From Crambe crambe (Eukaryota; Porifera; Demospongiae; Poecilosclerida; Crambeidae), in assembly GCA_963924555.1 (NCBI GenBank), contig OZ004586.1, positions 310,001 to 374,000 on the forward strand: a DNA stretch of 64,000 nt. Reading direction: 5' to 3'. The translations under genes were made by a program, and so were the position numbers. Below are positions 58,502 through 64,000 of the stretch, piece after piece; positions within the stretch are counted from its first letter, which is position 1; every line of letters starts with the position of its first letter. The notes below the pieces were generated by a model. The model ran no database searches. It was not told the origin of the DNA and saw nothing but the letters and a program-made list of their open reading frames with translations.

Positions 58502-58864
58502 TGTGTCCTGATTAGAGGTGTCCTTTAGAAGTGTCCTGATTAGAGGTGTCCTCTAGAAGTGTCCTGATTAGGTGTCCTTTATAAGTGTCCTGATTAGAGG
58601 TGTCCTTTAGAAGTGTCCTGATTAGAGGTGTCCTTTAGAAGTGTCCTGATTAGAGGTGTCTTTTAGAAGTGTTCTGATTAGAGGTGTCCTTTAGAAGTGT
58701 CCTGATTAGAGGTGTCCTTTAGAAGTGTCCTGATTAGAGGTGTCCTTTAGAAGTGTCCTGATTAGAGGTATCCTTTAGAAGTGTCCTGATTAGAGGTGTC
58801 CTTTAGAAGTGTCCTGATTAGAGGTGTCCTTTAAAAGTGTCCTTTAGAAGTGTTTTAATTAGGT
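58502..58864. repeat. 28-bp minisatellite array (unit 4)
   Basis: Same unit as 8673-9090. Its end (tttaaaagtgtcctttagaagtg) matches unit 1, consistent with the common origin of the two larger blocks. Confidence 0.85.
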
Positions 58865-59037
58865 GCCTCAAAGTTACTAGGTGACTAGTAGTAAACCCAC
58901 AGTATTTGTTCAACAATGTTGAAGTTACCCTATTCTGATTTTGTTTGTTCTATTTTTGGTTTGACTTGATAGTCCCTACCTATACATAAAAACATTCAGT
59001 TGTATGTCTGCTGATTTTGATGTTCTTCCATGTATAG

Positions 59038-59140
59038 GCTAGTGTGTCTGTGAAGTGGCTCAGTAAGTTTCTGAAGAATTGGATCCAGATATCATTAACT
59101 GGACACCAGAACTGGACCTTAACTTAAAACCTACATTCGA
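59038..59140 (+). pseudogene. ABCC: ABCC ASVS-exon fragment
   Basis: ASVSVKWLSKFLK then, frame-shifted, EELDPDIINWTPELDLNLK, fused to kinase sequence. Nearly identical to 9264-9359. Confidence 0.7.
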
Positions 59141-59452
59141 TGTATGCAGAGCCCAGAAAGAAAGGACGACAGTAAGTGGACTTGTTTGGTGATATTAATA
59201 TTGGAACCCTTTACCTATTATTGCAGTGGAGAGTTAGTTACACTAATATCAGGACTATTGACTAGATATCTCTCTCCCCTTCACTCCAGGTGGCTCTGTA
59301 ACGCTAACCATAGCCAAGCCTAAGATAAATTCCATGACTGCCATTGTTCGGAGTTTCTTTGAGAACATGTCCAAGAAGTCTAAGAGTAGTGGTAACCATC
59401 TGCTGAGCTGGAAGACAGTGGCTTCCAGGTAGAAGACTCATAGGATTAGCAA
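59141..59452 (+). pseudogene. MAP3K12/13: DLK 3'-end fragment (unit F)
   Basis: End of the C-terminal exon, intron, and last exon from about 59290. A short deletion (after SSGNHL) shifts the frame before the normal stop. Tail-to-tail partner of DANK-F. Confidence 0.8.
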
Positions 59453-60000
59453 TCTGAGTGTATCTTTATGATCATGCATTGTCTTTTGCTGCAGAGTCCT
59501 CAAGCTGGTGTCCTGAATGATATATGAACCCTTTCCACTGTTCTGTTAAAAATAACATGACTGTGTGAAATTCATTATTTTGTATAATACCATGATTAAT
59601 TATATGAAGCTCCACCCACCAGTGATTCAGAGGGTAATTAAACTAGAATATGACACATCAAGCATTCTATTCACCACATCAAAGGAAGTTCTCCACATCA
59701 AAGGATCTACCCACCAGTGTTTCAGAGGGGTAATTAAGACACATCAAAAGAATTCACCACATCAAAGGAAGTTATGACCACATCAAAAGGAATTTAGGTC
59801 CTGCATCATGTGAATGTCATTTTTTGGCGCTTTATTTTTAATAATTATACAAACAAAATCCACAAAATTATAATGTGAGAAGTGAAACAAAAAGTGTAAG
59901 TGAAGCAAATAGAACTGACCATGTGAGTGAGGGGAACCAAAATTATTACAAAATGAACACAATACAATAACTAGTGGTAAGTACATAGTTATGGAGGAGA
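59453..60000. other. intergenic 3' region between kinase tail and DANK-F
   Basis: Kinase 3' flank, accacatcaaaggaa repeats (about 59670-59795) and minus-strand AATAAA (tttatt at 59831-59836). Confidence 0.6.
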
Positions 60001-63000
60001 CTAACAGAGTGAGTGGAAATAATCCACCACTTCACTGTGACCCTCTGCTTGGGCCAGCTGGAGTGGAGTCTTGTTAAACATGTTTCTGATGTTTGGGGAG
60101 CAATGGAGATGTTTGATGAAGTACTTGATAGTTGCGAGTTGACCATACTCTGCTGCCCAGTGAAGTGCAGTGCCTCTATTCTTGTCTTGTAACATAGCGT
60201 TGCATCCTTTGACTTCAGTTAGATATCGGATGATGGATAGGTGTCCTTTCCCAGATGCAATATGTAAAGGTGTAGAATTGCTGTCATCCAGAGAATTGGG
60301 GTCGCAGGCATGATTCTCTATGAGATTCTTGACGAGGTGGAGGTGACCTTCTTGTGAAGCATGGTGAAGTGGTCGTCTTCCATACTGACCAGGAACATTA
60401 GGATTGCACTGCATAATGTTTATTAAATAGTCACAAACATCACTATGTCCAAAAAGGGCTGCAAGGTGAAGTGGTGTGTTGTTCTGCTTGTTCCTACAGA
60501 GAGGATCACACCTCATGTCTTCACATAGATATGTCACTATTGTTAAGTGCCCATTTTGTGCAGCAAGACCTAGGGGGGTGCCATGATTATCATTTCTACT
60601 CTCAGGGTCACACCCACACTCCATTATCAGGAACTTGACAATAGACAAGTGACCCCTCTGTGCAGCATCATAAAGAGGTCCTCCACCATGCACACCATTA
60701 GGAAGGTTGGGGTCACAATTGCAGTCGTGGATAAAATATTTCAATGTTTCGATGTTACCATGCTGAGCTGCAACATGGACGGGAGAAGTCTGATACTTTG
60801 TGAAATCCTTGAAAATATCTTCCATCTTCATGAAGGTCAGCATTGTCTCCATCAAGTACTTCACTACTTTTAAATTTCCGCCCATACAAGCTCTGTGTAG
60901 AGGTGAGTAACCTTCCTCGTCCTGCTCAAGGGGATCGACTTGGTGCTTTTCGACTAGATATTGTACTATGTTGAGATGACCTGCTTCAGCTGCTTGGTGT
61001 AATGGTGATGTTCCTTGCCAGCCTAACACAGAAGGGTTGCATAGCTCATTCTCAATCAGGTGCTCAAGCACTTCCAACTTTCCATAAAAAGCTGCTTCAT
61101 GTACAGGTGCATTATTGTTTGCATCTTTTGTTAAGGGGTTGAGTCCCTTTGTGATGAGACGCTTCACTTCTTCCAGGTCTCCTATTTCGGCAGCATGATG
61201 CAATTCCAAGCTCTGCTTGGTGGTGGTTTCTGCTGAGACTATCATGTCCAGTCGTGGGTCCTTCAAGTCTCTCCCAACATAGTCCTGTCATGTGAGGGAA
61301 GGAAATTCTCACTCTAGTACTAACATAATAGAGGAATTGTTGACTTATTAGCTATAGAAGTCTGGAAATTTATGGATTGTGCCACAGACATTACAACCAT
61401 TGTTTACAAGTAACAGCAATTAAAAAATACATGGAAATGAAATTAATCAAATACAAGTAAGCTGTAACCATGGATATTAAAATTAGGTGTGAGTAAAATT
61501 ACTATGCTCCATTGTTTTCTTGATCTCCAATTCTACCTATTAAGCTTCTTAAACATTGTTCTATATGTAGCAATAAATTTATATATCAGCATTGAAGATA
61601 TTCTTCTCTCATTAAATAAAGTGACAAAACCCTTTCATAAGCTGTGTAGATGAGGGTTGGACTAAGAGGACTCTCTTGAAAAGGGAAGACAATGAGGGTA
61701 ATTCATCCTGGCTCACTCAACCTCAGAAAGGTCTATGAGTAATTGCCTATTAAGCTCAATTATGCCCTAAAAGTTATTATGTCTAAATGTAAAAGAATAT
61801 GCTACATCATTTATTCCTCCCTAATTATTGAATTAGGTAGAACTAGTAGCACGTTGATATTTTTATGTTAGGGAAATGATGATTTTAATATCCTTACCTG
61901 GAACTCATCAGAGATATAGGTCCTGAGTCCTGATGTGAATATGCTTCCAACATCATCTGAGTGAGTGGCAATACCTCTTCCAGTGATGTCACTAACTGCG
62001 CCAAATGCTGAGTCAGCATCATCATCACTCTTATGCCTCTTCCGTTGGGGAAATGGCTGGCCTTGGTCTGGGTAGGAGAAGAGATATCAGATGACATCTA
62101 ATACCAATGGATAGAACTCACCTTTTCCCTTATCATCAGTTGTGACCTCCTGAGAAGAAAGATTGAGACTCTGGTCTCCATAACTGATACTCATGAACCC
62201 CAGACTTTGCAGAGCAAGCTGTTGTTCTTCAGTAATATCATCTATTATGTTGTCATCCAAAGTTCGGTATTTCATCTTGTAACCTTCATCAATACGCAGC
62301 AGTCGTAACACTGGACCTCCCAATGCAATCTTCATCCTTTTCTCTAGTTTTCCAAATTCTTCAATGGTCATTTTGTCAAGTTCTATTTCACATTTCAGAG
62401 AGAGAACTTTTTCTGATTTCTCTGCATTACCAAATGCATTACTTGGACATTCACAAACTCGTCTTTTAGAATACTCCTGGATCTTTTGTTTAAAACTTTT
62501 AAGTGCCTCTTTATTTTCCCTTCCACCAAATTTCTTAATCCAAAGCTTTATGATATGATGATCGTGAAAAGAACAAAATCTAGCCACTCTGCGAAAAGCT
62601 TCAGTCATTGTATCAGAACCTTCCAATAATTTTTCTTCAAAATTCATATCATGAAATTTAAGGAGGCTTAGAAAGTCATTGAATGTGTACGATTCTTGTA
62701 CAGATTTCTGAAGACCAAAGATGAGGTTAACAAATCTTGTTTTCATCTGTTCAGTATCTTGATAAAGCTGATTCATTTTAATCTTTTTTTCATCTTCTGA
62801 CATTCCATGAGTTGGGAGAAAAGGAAAATGTGGAATAAGGTCCACAAGACTTAGCACTGAAAAATTATAGTTATTAATACTTAGCATAGAAACACTTCAA
62901 ACAACATACCTGAACTGGAGCATGAACTGACAGTAGAGGCAGCAGATTCTTGATATTGAATTTTAAGTTGACCTGTTAAAGTAACAGTGAGAATTGTACT

Positions 63001-63673
63001 TCATAGTTAGCCAATCTTTACCTTGTGCAATCTTTTGAGCAAGTCCTTCATGACCAATAGTTCTGAGTGCTTTCATCAAGCTCTCCAAGGTGGGTTTACC
63101 ACTCTTCTTCATCACATTATCTTGCTGATTGAGCCAAGCCCAAACCATATCTTCACGAAGAGGGTTCATTATTTTCATGTTGCTGTACTTGAGCCCCAAT
63201 GCCCCACCCAAGCGTATCAAGTCTTGTGGAAGAAGAGTTTCCAAGTATTCAGTGACTTCAAAATGATCATCCACTGTTAGTTGTGCTACAAAAGACAAAC
63301 GAATGAAAAACAAACAAAAAACAAAATAAAACAAAAAAAAGGTGAAGAGATGGATGAGCTGAAGTAACAGTGTATGGGGAACTTGATATTGTTAGACTTA
63401 CTCTCTGGGCCTGGGTTAGATTCGACATCACCACAGAGTATTAAGAGAGAGGGGAGAACTGTCTGTGCAAAGGACAGGTTGAGAAGGGAGCCACGATCCC
63501 CCAGATCAGCATGAACACAGAAGGTGTTTGGTGTGGGGGAAGAGAGATCACCAACAAGCACTGGATAAAGAAAGGATGAGTGTCTAGTTATCACTAAAGG
63601 AAGTTGGAAAAGCTATGTAGGTGGGAATAAAACACAGCTGCATACCTTTGAGGGTTTTTCCATCTTCTTTCAT
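60001..63673 (-). CDS. DANK-F: 2A leader, Death, helical domain, 12 ankyrin repeats
   Basis: Exons 63646-63673, 63402-63560, 63022-63285, 62910-62972, 62122-62856, 61898-62067 and 60001-61284 join to an open 900-aa frame, all introns phase 1. StopGo after Gly60. Second Death subtype with changes (VTEYLETLLPQD, PTLESLMKALRTIG; the usual Trp of PTWESL is Leu). The helical domain is close to DANK-A. Ankyrin repeat 2 begins like A (NAPVHEAAFYG) but continues like B (NPSVLGW), so the exon is a mosaic. The C-terminus HSLC matches DANK-E. Splice sites and AATAAA are intact. Probable functional gene. Confidence 0.8.
63406..63432 (-). other. 2A/StopGo recoding motif of DANK-F
   Basis: GDVESNPGP, same position and context as the other copies. 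Confidence 0.9.
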
Positions 63674-63881
63674 GCTTGCACAATGAAATATTCCTGGAAA
63701 TGATTTCGCTAGATCTAAGGGAACTATTGGATAAATTGTAGATCAGATCTTCAACGAGCCCCACCTCCAAGACGTTAGAATTTACTAAGACTCGTAGGAC
63801 TTCAGTTCGATGGCAATTCCAGAGCTGTGATACAAAACTGGCAGTTATTTCAGGACAAAAAATGGAAGGAAGGGTAGTCTG

Positions 63882-63994
63882 GTGAACCATCCCCGGCCAC
63901 TTCCGTAGCACTGGCACGCTGGTGATGCCAGTGCTGCGGAAGTGGCCAGCATGCTGGTGATGCAATACTGCGGAAGTGGCCGGGGATGGTTCAC
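63882..63994. repeat. rearranged boundary hairpin
   Basis: Outer arms gtgaaccatccccggccac and its complement are perfect. The middle contains extra partial copies of the ggtgatgc...gcggaagtgg segment. It is the counterpart of 14117-14230, upstream of DANK-F, just as that hairpin is upstream of DANK-A. Confidence 0.8.
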
Positions 63995-64000
63995 GTTCAC

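Overview
This is eukaryotic, metazoan DNA. Genes are split by short introns (mostly GT-AG, a few GC-AG), polypyrimidine/AG acceptors are clear, and there are AATAAA signals, long CT microsatellites, LTR-retroelement debris and non-autonomous DNA transposons. The content (2A-tagged Death/ankyrin genes in tandem, compact introns, many fold-back repeats) fits a demosponge such as an Amphimedon-like species best. That placement is an inference. No bacterial features, rRNA, tRNA or CRISPR were seen.

The window is one complex tandem segmental-duplication array. Its building blocks are: (i) a MAP3K12/13 (DLK/LZK)-like kinase gene on +, in three large broken copies (591-3810, 40163-44083, 49074-52719) plus four 3'-end fragments; (ii) a 5'-truncated cytosolic isoleucyl-tRNA synthetase pseudogene on + (5.4-8.6, 15.3-19.3, 25.8-28.7, 55.3-58.4 kb); (iii) fragments of an ABCC/MRP transporter on + between IARS and the kinase tail; and (iv) a Death/ankyrin gene on - in six copies, which I call DANK-A to DANK-F. 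Each DANK gene is convergent with a kinase 3' end. Layout: DLK-1, ankyrin remnant, IARS-1, DANK-A (0-14 kb); IARS-2, DANK-B (14-25 kb); IARS-3, DANK-C pseudogene (25-32.7 kb); retroelement debris (32.7-35.1 kb); DANK-D (35.1-38.4 kb); DLK-2, DANK-E (40-48.4 kb); DLK-3, ankyrin remnant, IARS-4, DANK-F (49-64 kb). The last block repeats the order of the first 14 kb.

The biologically live part appears to be the DANK family. Models joined by hand from splice sites are open throughout for A, B, E and F (900-905 aa), and for D (809 aa) if it ends at a read-through stop. Exon 1 carries the start Met. Exon 2 encodes a hydrophobic stretch ending in a perfect 2A/StopGo motif (GDVESNPGP). Exon 3 is a Death domain, followed by a conserved helical domain and, in A/B/E/F, twelve ankyrin repeats in one exon. 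DANK-D instead has a Ser/Thr/Pro-rich linker and two diverged helical modules. Every intron is phase 1, so domains can be swapped without loss of frame. Copies differ mainly at exposed ankyrin positions and look like mosaics of each other. This pattern suggests a diversifying innate-immune, cell-death or recognition family that uses translational recoding to release a ~60-residue leader peptide.

Kinase, IARS and ABCC blocks are passengers with shared and private lesions that let the duplication order be read. Four non-autonomous insertions have target-site duplications, three of them with an unoccupied paralogous site in the same window. Fold-back hairpins lie at block boundaries.
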